The position numbers were made by a program, and so were the translations under genes. The notes under the pieces are model-generated. The model worked only from the letters and a program-made list of their open reading frames with translations. It was not told where the DNA came from and made no database searches. Below, piece by piece: positions 19,904 through 28,090 of a stretch of DNA of 64,000 bases. The DNA lies in assembly GCF_019670005.1 (NCBI RefSeq), contig NZ_AP019783.1, positions 3,436,150 to 3,500,149 on the forward strand, read 5' to 3'. The DNA comes from Methylomagnum ishizawai. GTDB taxonomy: Bacteria; Pseudomonadota; Gammaproteobacteria; Methylococcales; Methylococcaceae. The stretch's first letter is position 1. The number at the start of each line of letters is the position of its first letter.

Positions 19904-22249
19904 CTAAAACAAATCCTTGATCCCGGCTTCCCCGCCCGCCGCCTCCGGCATCCCGCCGCCGCCGCAGGCCGACCACCGCGCCGGCACCGAGCCGGCCACG
20001 AAGGGAAAGCGCGAAGCCCCCGGACAGCCCTCGTCGGTACGGCCCCCGGTCTCCCGGTCGATCCAGGCCCATTCCAGATTGTCCGGCGGGTCCAAGGCCA
20101 GGGGTTCGTGGCTGACGGCCCCGAGGGTCGCGGCCCACACCTTCAAAGCCCCCTGCGCCCCGGTCAGCTGCGCCGGTTGGTTGTCGTCCCGCCCCACCCA
20201 GACCACGCCCAGATAATCCCCGGTGAACCCGGCGAACCAGCTATCGCGCAATTCGTTGGTGGTGCCGGTCTTGCCCGCCGCCTCCAGCGTGGACGGCAGA
20301 TAGGCATAGGCCGGCCGCCCCGTGCCCTCGCGCAACACCGACCGCAAAGCGGTATCGACCAGATAGACCGAGGTGGCATCCAGCGATTGCTTCACGCTCA
20401 GGCCGTAGCGGCGCAGGGTCTTGCCGTCCTGGGCCACCACCGCCTGGATGGCCCGCAGCGGGGTGATGAACCCTTCGCTCGCCAAGGTCTGGTACATCCC
20501 CGCCACCTCGAACGGCGTCAGCGCCAAGGTGCCCAGCAACAAGGCCGGCACCTGGTCGACCGGCTTGTCCACCCCCAATTTACGCAGGGTCTTCACCGTG
20601 TTACCGACCCCGAGGCTCATCCCCAGGCGGATGGTGGCGAGGTTATAGGAATGCGCCAAAGCCCGGTACAAGGGCACCGCGCCATGCTCGCGGTTATCGT
20701 AGTTCTTGGGCAGCCAGACCGGACTGCCGGGGCTTTTGACCCGGACGGCGCTGTCCTGCAAGGGCGTGGCCAGGGTGTATTTGCGGGGACTGGCCAGGGC
20801 GGTCAGATACACCACCGGCTTGTACAAGGAACCGATCTGCCGCTCGGCGTCCAAGGCCCGGTTGAAACCCGCCGCGCCCGGATCGCGGTCCCCCATCAGG
20901 GCCACGATCTCGCCATTGGCGCGGCGGGTGACGATGGCGGCGGTTTCCAATTGGGTGGAACGGGTCCGGGCGTCCAGTTGCTTGAGGATGGTGGTGGCGG
21001 CTTGCTCCAGATGGCGCTGCACGTTCACATCCAGGGTGGTGAAGATGCGCAAGCCTTCCGAAGTGAGGTCTTCGGGCCGGTATTCCCGCTGCAATTGGCG
21101 GCGCACCAAGTCCAGGAAGGCCGGATAGCGGCTGATGGCCTGGTGCGGATTCTGGATCACGTCCAAGGGCCGGGCCTGGGCGGTCACGGCCTGCTTGGCG
21201 TTGATATAGCCCTGCTCCACCATCTCGTCCAACACCAGATCGCGGCGCTTGTGGGCCTTGTCGGGGGATTTGAAAGGATCGTAGACCGAAGGGCCGCGCA
21301 CCAGCGCCACCAGCAAAGCCACATGGTGCAACTCCAATTCGTCCAGCGAGCGGCTGAAGTAATAGCGGCTGGCCAGCCCGAAGCCATGGATGGCGCGGGC
21401 CCCGTCCTGGCCCAGGTAGATTTCGTTGAGATAGGCTTCGAGGATTTCCTCCTTGGAATAACGCGCCTCCAGGATCAAGGCCATGAAGATTTCGTTGAGC
21501 TTGCGCCACCAGGTGCGTTCGGAGGTGAGGAAGAAATTCTTCACCAACTGCTGGGTCAGGGTACTGCCGCCCTGGACGAGCGCGCCCGCCCGGATATCGG
21601 CGACGATGGCCCTGAGAATGCCCCGCGCCGACACGCCATGATGCTGGTAGAACTCGCGGTCCTCGGTTGAGAACAGGGCTTTCAGCAACAAATCGGGGGC
21701 TTGCCTGAGCTTGATGAGCACCCGGTCTTCCTTGAGGGCCGGATAGAAGCTGCCGATCTGGATCGGCTCCATCCGCAGCAAGGGCAGGGACTGGCCGCGG
21801 CCCGTTTCCACCAATTCCGCCACTCCTCCCCCGGCGAAGCGTACCCGGACCTCCCGCGAAGGCTCGGCCTTGTCCCAGAACTTGAATTCACGGGTCTTGA
21901 GGACGATGCCGTCGCGGGTGCGGTAATACGCGCCTTGCGAGGACAGTCCGGCATCTTCGCGGTATTTCAGTTCATCCAGCAGCCAGAGCAATTGGGCCGC
22001 GTCCCAATGCGCCCCCGCGTACAACTCGGCGGGGTCGGCGTAGACCCGCGCGGGCAAGGCCCAGCGCTTGCCCTCGAATTGCTCGCGCACCGTGTAGTCG
22101 AGATAGGCGATATAGGCCATGAAACCGGCGATGAGGAAGGGCGCGGCCAGGACGAGGAGGCGGCGGAAACCGCCCGACGGGCGGCGGCGGGCGGGTCGCA
22201 CGGGGCGTCTGGGACGACCCCGGCCTGGAGGGCGTGAGGGGGTGGGCAT
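19904..22249 (-). CDS. mrcB: Penicillin-binding protein 1B (bifunctional transglycosylase/transpeptidase)
   Basis: This 781-residue class A PBP has a short basic cytoplasmic tail and a TM segment at about 29-49. A UB2H-like domain follows (LPARVYADPAELYAG onward). The GT51 domain shows STEDREFYQHHGVSARG with the catalytic Glu, GGSTLTQQLVKN and EILEAYLNEIYLGQ. The transpeptidase has the nucleophile motif SLYK (IGSLYKPVVY), SYN (ALAHSYNLATIRLG) and KTGTTNELRDSWF. It polymerises and cross-links peptidoglycan. The UB2H-like region makes PBP1B more likely than PBP1A. The gene is convergent with fimV, 18 bases apart. Confidence 0.95.
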   Translation of the reverse strand: MPTPSRPPGRGRPRRPVRPARRRPSGGFRRLLVLAAPFLIAGFMAYIAYLDYTVREQFEGKRWALPARVYADPAELYAGAHWDAAQLLWLLDELKYREDAGLSSQGAYYRTRDGIVLKTREFKFWDKAEPSREVRVRFAGGGVAELVETGRGQSLPLLRMEPIQIGSFYPALKEDRVLIKLRQAPDLLLKALFSTEDREFYQHHGVSARGILRAIVADIRAGALVQGGSTLTQQLVKNFFLTSERTWWRKLNEIFMALILEARYSKEEILEAYLNEIYLGQDGARAIHGFGLASRYYFSRSLDELELHHVALLVALVRGPSVYDPFKSPDKAHKRRDLVLDEMVEQGYINAKQAVTAQARPLDVIQNPHQAISRYPAFLDLVRRQLQREYRPEDLTSEGLRIFTTLDVNVQRHLEQAATTILKQLDARTRSTQLETAAIVTRRANGEIVALMGDRDPGAAGFNRALDAERQIGSLYKPVVYLTALASPRKYTLATPLQDSAVRVKSPGSPVWLPKNYDNREHGAVPLYRALAHSYNLATIRLGMSLGVGNTVKTLRKLGVDKPVDQVPALLLGTLALTPFEVAGMYQTLASEGFITPLRAIQAVVAQDGKTLRRYGLSVKQSLDATSVYLVDTALRSVLREGTGRPAYAYLPSTLEAAGKTGTTNELRDSWFAGFTGDYLGVVWVGRDDNQPAQLTGAQGALKVWAATLGAVSHEPLALDPPDNLEWAWIDRETGGRTDEGCPGASRFPFVAGSVPARWSACGGGGMPEAAGGEAGIKDLF

Positions 22250-22363
22250 CGCGGTGGGGAATCCGTCCGGGGCGGGCTGGGGGAGATGACGGATATTCTA
22301 CATGGCGCGAGCGGTGGGCTTGGGGATGGCGGGACGGATCGCAACCCACCCGCCCTACACGGG

Positions 22364-23362
22364 CTACAGCGCATCCACCACGATATCGGCCAGCAACTTG
22401 GCATGTTCCGGCCCGTCGTTCAGCGCCGGGATCATCCGATAACTTTCCCCGCCCGCCGCCATGAACACCTCTTTGTTGGCGATGGCGATTTCCTCCAGGG
22501 TTTCGAGGCAATCGACCGCGAAGCCGGGACAGACCACATCCACCGCCTTGACGCCCCGCGACGGCAATTCCTTCAGCACCTCGACGCAATAGGGCTGCAA
22601 CCATTGCGCGGGCCCGAAGCGCGATTGGAACACCAACTGCCAAGCGCCCTCCTGCAAGCCCAAGCGCTCCACGATCAAACGCGTGGTGGTCTGGCAGTGC
22701 TGGTAATAAGGATCGCCCAGTTCGCGGCTGCGCTCCGGCAAGCCATGGAAGGAAAACAGCAGGAAACCGCTGCGCCCCTGCTCCCGCCAATGGCGTTCGA
22801 TGCTGTCCGCCACCGCCGCGATATAGCCCGGATGGTCGTGGTAATCGCGCACGAAGCGCAGTTCCGGCACCGCCCGCCAGCGCTTGAAGGTGTCGGCCAC
22901 GGCGTCGAAGGCGGTGGCCGTGGTGGAGGCGGCGCATTGCGGATACAAGGGCAGGACCAGGAAGCGCTCGAAGCCCTGTGCGCGGAGCGCTTCCAATTGC
23001 CCGGCGATGGAGGGCTGGCCGTAGCGCATGGCGAGTTCGACCACCACCTCCCGGCCCAGACGCCCGCTCAATTCCCGCCGCACCGCGTCCGTCAGCCTGC
23101 GGCTATACACCAGCAGCGGCGAACCTTCCGGGGTCCAGATCGACGCATAGGCATGGGCCGATTTGCGCGGCCTGACCCGCAAGATGATCCCGTGCAGGAT
23201 CAGCCACCAAACCGGCCTGGGGATTTCCACCACGCGGGGGTCCATCAGGAACTCGCCCAGATATTGCCGCACGGCGGCGGGGGTCGGCGCTGCCGGCGTC
23301 CCCAGGTTGACGAGCAGCACGGCGCACCGGCGGCCCTGGATGTTGTTGTCGCTAGCCGTCAT
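22364..23362 (-). CDS. hemH: Ferrochelatase
   Basis: This 332-residue enzyme inserts Fe2+ into protoporphyrin IX, the last haem step. It opens AVLLVNLGTPAAPTPAAVRQYL. The catalytic His lies in LLFSFHGLPERS (near residue 204), and the second conserved patch is VVCPGFAVDCLETLEEI with its Glu. No C-terminal [2Fe-2S] Cys set is present, as usual in gammaproteobacteria. folE ends 16 bases upstream on the same strand, so the two may be cotranscribed. Confidence 0.97.
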   Translation of the reverse strand: MTASDNNIQGRRCAVLLVNLGTPAAPTPAAVRQYLGEFLMDPRVVEIPRPVWWLILHGIILRVRPRKSAHAYASIWTPEGSPLLVYSRRLTDAVRRELSGRLGREVVVELAMRYGQPSIAGQLEALRAQGFERFLVLPLYPQCAASTTATAFDAVADTFKRWRAVPELRFVRDYHDHPGYIAAVADSIERHWREQGRSGFLLFSFHGLPERSRELGDPYYQHCQTTTRLIVERLGLQEGAWQLVFQSRFGPAQWLQPYCVEVLKELPSRGVKAVDVVCPGFAVDCLETLEEIAIANKEVFMAAGGESYRMIPALNDGPEHAKLLADIVVDAL

Positions 23363-23378
23363 CGGCGTGGCCCCGGTG

Positions 23379-23936
23379 TCAGCGGTTGATGAGGTTGAGG
23401 AATTCGGAACGGGTGCTGATTTCCTTGCGGAACAGCCCCAGCATGGAGGACGTGGTCATCACCGAATTCTGCTTCTCGACGCCGCGCATCATCATGCACA
23501 GATGCTTGGCCTCGATCACCACCGCCACGCCCTTGGGATCGACGGCGGTTTGCAGGGCGGTGGCGATCTGCTTGGTGAGGCGCTCCTGGATTTGCAGGCG
23601 GCGGGCGTACATTTCGACGATGCGGGCGACCTTGGACAACCCCACCACCTTGCCCTTGGGCAGGTAGGCGACGTGGCATTTGCCGATGAAGGGCAGGAGA
23701 TGGTGTTCGCACAGGGAATAAAGCTCGATGTCCTTGACGATCACCATGTCCTCGGTGTCGGCCTCGAAGATCGCGTTGTTCAGCACCTTGTCGAGGTCCA
23801 TGTGATAGCCGCTGTTGAGGTAGCGGAACGCGGCGGCGGCGCGTTTGGGCGTATCGACCAGACCCTCGCGGGTCACGTCCTCGCCCAGTTCCTGGATGAT
23901 CTGGGAAAACAGGTTTTCCATGACGGCATTATGCAT
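23379..23936 (-). CDS. folE: GTP cyclohydrolase I (FolE1)
   Basis: This 185-residue zinc enzyme opens GTP to 7,8-dihydroneopterin triphosphate for folate and pterins. Zinc ligands are in LCEHHLLPF and [10 protein letters not shown]; the family signature [13 protein letters not shown] is intact. The gene starts [10 protein letters not shown]; the internal Met at residue 6 is an alternative start. The product is slightly shorter than E. coli FolE (222) because the N-terminal helices are reduced. It lies upstream of hemH. The 145-base gap before it contains the strong terminator of the gene at 24082. Confidence 0.96.
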   Translation of the reverse strand: MHNAVMENLFSQIIQELGEDVTREGLVDTPKRAAAAFRYLNSGYHMDLDKVLNNAIFEADTEDMVIVKDIELYSLCEHHLLPFIGKCHVAYLPKGKVVGLSKVARIVEMYARRLQIQERLTKQIATALQTAVDPKGVAVVIEAKHLCMMMRGVEKQNSVMTTSSMLGLFRKEISTRSEFLNLINR

Positions 23937-24005
23937 TTTTTATCACCTTGTTAAGGGGCGGGTCAGTATAGCGTGCTTGGCGGATAGGCGGACCGGAAAA
24001 CCGGA

Positions 24006-24053
24006 ACGGCCCCAGAACCATGACGGCAACGCCCGCCATGGTTCTGGGGCCGT
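24006..24053 (-). terminator. Strong 17-bp stem terminator of the 24082-26259 gene
   Basis: ACGGCCCCAGAACCATG at 24006-24022 is a perfect inverted repeat of 24037-24053, with a 14-base loop. It lies 28 bases past the stop of the secreted-protein gene and before folE. On the minus strand it is followed by TCCGGTTTTCCGG, a short T-run in a second small palindrome. The perfect 17-bp stem supports transcription termination. Confidence 0.75.
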
Positions 24054-24081
24054 CCGCGCACCAGGGAAACCCCCCCCGGCC

Positions 24082-26259
24082 TCAATCCAGGCCGAACGCT
24101 CCATCGCTCCTATCCGCGCCCAGTTCGACGCCCTGGGCATCCTTGAGGACCACCCGGACCTTGGCCCGGTCGGTGGGTTTGGGCAAGGTGGGCACGGTCC
24201 AACCGAAACTGCCGGTGTTATCGTAGACATCGGCGATCTTCTTCCAGTTATCCTGGCCGTTGCGGGAATAGAACAGCGAGACCTTGGCCACCGGCCTGCG
24301 GGTGGCCTGGGTGGTCCAGGCGATGGTTTGGACTTGGCCCGCGCTCCATTGCTCGCCACCATTGGGGCTGGTCAGCTTCAACACCTCGATCAAGGGACGG
24401 CCATCGGACAGGTCTTGGCCCAAAGGCTTGCCATTGAAATAGCCGACCACCCTCAGCCGGACGTGTTTGTTGCCGATGGTGGCCGGGACCGTCCAGGGAT
24501 AGGAATCGCCTTCCACATCCTTGGCGATCCGGGTCCAGGTGATGGCCCCGTCCTGCGAATAGAACAGGGAAAACTTGAGCGTATCCCCGTTCCGCGCCCC
24601 CTGGACCTGCCATTGGAGGGTGTATGCCGAACCCGCCGCCAGGGTTTCCCCGCCATTGGGGGACAACAGGACCAGCTTGCCGGGATAGCCGATCTTGACC
24701 TCGGTTTGGGCCGACACCTTGGCCAGGGTCGAGCCGCCGTTGTCCCAGCTCAGGGTGGCGGTGTTGACGGGCTTGCCCAATCCGGCCGCCGTCGCCGTCA
24801 CCGTGACATTGACCACGGCCCCGGCCTTGATTTCGCCCAGTTCGCATTGAGCGGTGTTGGATTCGACCGCGCAGGAGCCGGCGTCGCTGGTGGCGGACAC
24901 CAAGGTCAGGCTGGCGGGCAGCTTGTCTTTCAAGGTGGCGGTCTTGGCGCTGGCGCTGCCTTTGTTGGCGACGCGCAGGGCATAGGTCACGGTCTCGCCG
25001 ACCTCGGCGCGGACGGGTTGGGCCGTCATGGCCAAGCTGAGCTTGGCGCTGGCCGGGGCCAGCGGCACCAGCGTCCCGAAGATGGCGGATTTGCCGGAGC
25101 TGGTCCCGGCCCAGACCGCGTAGGCATCGCCCGCGGCGGGCCGGACGATCAGCGCGGGCCGGCTGGTGGTGGTGTCGGCGGAGATGAAAAAGCCCGCGCC
25201 CACGGAGGCCAAACCCGCCTTGAACAAACGCCCCCGGATGAAACCGACTTTGGCGGAGGCGGAATCATCGACGCCCCAGGCCACAAGGTAGTTGCCGGTC
25301 ACGGGGGAATACACCGGGCGCGGCGCCAGGGCGGCGGGGGCGAGCTTGACATTGCCGCCCTTCAAACCGCCGTTATCGCCGAGCAACTGACCGTAGGCGG
25401 CGGCGGGCAGCGTACTGTCGCGGGCATCGGTCCAGGTCACCAGGAATTGGTTGGTGCGGCTATTGAAAGCCACGCCCGGCGTGGTCTGCGCCCCGGCGGC
25501 GGTGGCGAGGGCGATTTGGGTGCCGGAACTGCCATCGGCGGCGATCATGAAGCCGAGAATATCCGACACGCTGCCGCTGGCGGCTTCGTAGGCCAGCAAG
25601 AAGCGCCGCGAATTGGGGCTGAAGGCCAAGGCCGGATTCTTGGCCCCGGACGGGGCGAACACCGCCGATTGTCCCAGCGCCGCGCCCGCGCCGTCGAAGA
25701 ATTGCCCGGTGATCCCCTGGTCGCTCATCCAAACCAACAAATACCGATCCGCCACCGGGTCGTAGGCGACACGGGCACTGCCCTGTCCGCTACCGGACGA
25801 AAGGGTGATTTCATCGCCCAATAGCAAGCCCTCGGCGCTGACGCGCTGGGCGTAGAGACCGGGTTCGGTGCTGCCATCGTAGGCCCGGTCGTACACCACC
25901 AGGAATTCGCCGCGCTTGCTGTTATAGGCCACGGCGGGACGGCTGCCACCCAAGGTCGGGGCGCTCAACACCCGGTCGGAAATCAGGAACACCGCGCCCA
26001 CCGGCTGGCCGCTGGCATCGATGCGGCGGCCCACCACCTGGTCATACGCCCCGCTCTCGATGGCGCTGCTCTGGGTGGTATCGTACCAAACCGCCAGCAA
26101 TTCCCCGTTGCCGGTATTGACCGCCACCACCGGCAAGGATTCGACGCCGGGACCGACGGCCAGGGTCGTCACCGCCCCGGCAGGATGCCACAGGCACCAC
26201 AGCAGCCATAAACACCACACCCAAACGCCGGGCCAAGCCCGCATCCCGCGCCGGTTCAT
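24082..26259 (-). CDS. Large secreted protein: N-terminal repeats, DUF11-like domain, two PNGGE domains
   Basis: This 725-residue exported protein has an unusually Trp-rich signal peptide (about residues 1-29). Residues 30-410 consist of loosely repeated propeller-like blades (GELLAVWYDTT, GEFLVVYDRAYDG, DRYLLVWMSD, NQFLVTWTDARD). A DUF11-like Ig fold (about 413-530) follows, with VGETVTYALRVANKGSASA. The C-terminus holds two tandem copies (about 531-628 and 629-725) of an Ig-like domain beginning SPNGGE and containing SLFYSxxG and WTVP, of the Kre9/KNH-like type. No enzyme motif is visible. An excellent GGGAGGT precedes the ATG, 12 bases from the cimA stop, so it may be cotranscribed with cimA. 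Role unknown, probably surface or extracellular binding. Confidence 0.8.
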   Translation of the reverse strand: MNRRGMRAWPGVWVWCLWLLWCLWHPAGAVTTLAVGPGVESLPVVAVNTGNGELLAVWYDTTQSSAIESGAYDQVVGRRIDASGQPVGAVFLISDRVLSAPTLGGSRPAVAYNSKRGEFLVVYDRAYDGSTEPGLYAQRVSAEGLLLGDEITLSSGSGQGSARVAYDPVADRYLLVWMSDQGITGQFFDGAGAALGQSAVFAPSGAKNPALAFSPNSRRFLLAYEAASGSVSDILGFMIAADGSSGTQIALATAAGAQTTPGVAFNSRTNQFLVTWTDARDSTLPAAAYGQLLGDNGGLKGGNVKLAPAALAPRPVYSPVTGNYLVAWGVDDSASAKVGFIRGRLFKAGLASVGAGFFISADTTTSRPALIVRPAAGDAYAVWAGTSSGKSAIFGTLVPLAPASAKLSLAMTAQPVRAEVGETVTYALRVANKGSASAKTATLKDKLPASLTLVSATSDAGSCAVESNTAQCELGEIKAGAVVNVTVTATAAGLGKPVNTATLSWDNGGSTLAKVSAQTEVKIGYPGKLVLLSPNGGETLAAGSAYTLQWQVQGARNGDTLKFSLFYSQDGAITWTRIAKDVEGDSYPWTVPATIGNKHVRLRVVGYFNGKPLGQDLSDGRPLIEVLKLTSPNGGEQWSAGQVQTIAWTTQATRRPVAKVSLFYSRNGQDNWKKIADVYDNTGSFGWTVPTLPKPTDRAKVRVVLKDAQGVELGADRSDGAFGLD

Positions 26260-26271
26260 AGCGACCTCCCG

Positions 26272-27837
26272 CTAGTTCTTGTTCAGATTGAGCAAGGCAT
26301 ATTCCAGGCTGTCGGACATGGCCCGCCAACTGGCTTCGATGATATTGGGGCTGGCCCCCACCGTACTCCAGCGCCGCGCCCCGTCCTTGGTGTCGATCAA
26401 AACCCGCACCACGGCGTCGGTGCCGGTCTCGCTGTCGAGGATGCGGACCTTGTAGTCGTCCAACCGCACCTCGTCCAAATCCGGGTAGACCTCGCGCAGG
26501 GCTTTCCGCAGCGCGGTATCGAGGGCGCTGACCGGACCCATGCCCTCGGCGGCGGTATGGATGACCTGTTCGCCCACCCGCACCTTGACCATGGCGTCGG
26601 TCAGAATCCCCCGGCCCTGGCGATGCTCGACCATCACCACGAAATCGATCAACTCGAACGGCGGCTCATAGGCCGGCTGCAAGCGGTGCATCATCACATC
26701 GACCGAACCTTCCGCGCTCTCGAACGAAAAGCCCTGCGCCTCCAATTCCTTGATCTGGTTCAGCATCTCGCCGGCCTGCTCGCCGCTGCAATCGAGGCCG
26801 AGCTTTTGCGAGCGCTCCAACAGATTGCCGCGCCCGGACAATTCCGAAATCACCGTGCGGCGCTGATTGCCGACCAGGGCAGGATCGATGATTTGATACG
26901 AGGCGGGATTGCGCAGCATGGCGGCGGCGTGGACCCCGCCCTTATGGGCGAAGGCGCTGCTGCCCACATAGGGCAGATGCTTTTCCGGCGGCAGGTTGGC
27001 GACCTCGGCCACGTAGCGCGACAACTCGGTCAAACGGGCCAGATTTTCGCGCGGCAGGACCGCTTTGCCCATGCGCAATTGCAGATCGGGGATGATGGAA
27101 CACAGGTTGGCGTTGCCGACCCGCTCGCCATAGCCGTTGATGGTGCCTTGGACATGCACCGCCCCCGCCCGCACCGCCGCCAGGGCGTTGGCGACCGCGC
27201 AACCGCTGTCCTCGTGGGTGTGGATGCCGATGGGCGTGGACAATTCGGCCCGCACGGCGCGGATGGCGTCTTCGATCTCCCAGGGCAGGGTGCCGCCATT
27301 GGTGTCGCACAGCACCAGCACATCGGCCCCCGCCTCCGCCGCCGCCCGCAAGGTGGCCAGCGCATAGCCGGGATTGGCGCGGTAGCCATCGAAGAAATGC
27401 TCGGCATCGTAGACCACCTCGCGGCCATGGGCCTTCATGAAGGCCACGCTCTTCTGGATCATGGCGAGGTTTTCTTCCAGCGTGGTGACCAAAACGTCCG
27501 TCACCTGCAAATCCCAGCTTTTGCCGAACAAGGTAATGACCGGGGTTTCGGCGGCGAGCAAGGTTTGCAGGTTGCTGTCGTCCTCCGGCTCGGTGTTCTT
27601 GCGGAGGGTGGAACCGAAGGCGGCGATCTTGGCGTGCTTGAGCCCCAGCGACTTGACCCGCTCGAAAAAGGCCGCGTCCTTGGGATTGGAACCCGGCCAG
27701 CCGCCTTCGATGTAATGCACGCCGAAAGCGTCGAGTTGCTGGGCCAGTTTCAGCTTGTCCTCGACCGAGTAGGAGATGCCCTCGCGCTGGGAGCCATCGC
27801 GGAGGGTGGTGTCGTAGATGAAAACATCGGGGGTCAT
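26272..27837 (-). CDS. cimA: (R)-citramalate synthase
   Basis: This 521-residue DRE-TIM metallolyase-type enzyme condenses acetyl-CoA and pyruvate to citramalate, giving a threonine-independent route to 2-oxobutyrate and isoleucine. It opens VFIYDTTLRDGSQREGISYS and contains GIHTHEDSGCAVAN, a metal-His region, and GTINGYGERVGNANL. The C-terminal regulatory domain (about 370-521) resembles the leucine/isoleucine-sensing LeuA_dimer fold. The shape YIEGGWPGSNPKD and the length fit the citramalate group rather than LeuA. The ATG at 27837 matches homologues; a longer frame upstream was rejected. With leuCDB in the window it links branched-chain synthesis. Confidence 0.93.
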   Translation of the reverse strand: MTPDVFIYDTTLRDGSQREGISYSVEDKLKLAQQLDAFGVHYIEGGWPGSNPKDAAFFERVKSLGLKHAKIAAFGSTLRKNTEPEDDSNLQTLLAAETPVITLFGKSWDLQVTDVLVTTLEENLAMIQKSVAFMKAHGREVVYDAEHFFDGYRANPGYALATLRAAAEAGADVLVLCDTNGGTLPWEIEDAIRAVRAELSTPIGIHTHEDSGCAVANALAAVRAGAVHVQGTINGYGERVGNANLCSIIPDLQLRMGKAVLPRENLARLTELSRYVAEVANLPPEKHLPYVGSSAFAHKGGVHAAAMLRNPASYQIIDPALVGNQRRTVISELSGRGNLLERSQKLGLDCSGEQAGEMLNQIKELEAQGFSFESAEGSVDVMMHRLQPAYEPPFELIDFVVMVEHRQGRGILTDAMVKVRVGEQVIHTAAEGMGPVSALDTALRKALREVYPDLDEVRLDDYKVRILDSETGTDAVVRVLIDTKDGARRWSTVGASPNIIEASWRAMSDSLEYALLNLNKN

Positions 27838-28041
27838 GGCAGTTCCGGTAATAATCGTGCTGGGGATGGGTCGGCCCGCCGGGGCCGGGGCTTGTTCTCT
27901 GGGGCGCAAAGCGTAACCGATAGGCTATCGGATGGTAAGGATTGGGCCGTGAATAACTTCGGCTTTGGCGCGCCCCGCGCGCCCCAAAGTTTGCGCCCCA
28001 CCCGCGCGCTTTGACCCGTTGCGCCGGACCGGAAGCGCGAC

Positions 28042-28058
28042 CGGGCCATAAGGGCCCG
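28042..28058 (-). terminator. Small stem-loop downstream of ppk1
   Basis: CGGGCC at 28042-28047 and GGCCCG at 28053-28058 form a 6-bp stem with a 5-base loop, 32 bases past the ppk1 stop. It is short and lacks a T-run, so it is only a possible terminator. Confidence 0.3.
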
Positions 28059-28090
28059 ATCCCGTTCGCCGCGAAGTGCCGGCCACCGCC

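Noticed and set aside
27917-27931. CCGATA-ggc-TATCGG palindrome upstream of cimA as a riboswitch or operator
   Set aside because: Only a 6-bp stem, no aptamer-like fold, and no second copy to support an operator.
26557-28014. Long plus-strand frame opposite cimA
   Set aside because: Antisense shadow of a conserved enzyme; no Shine-Dalgarno and no recognisable domain.
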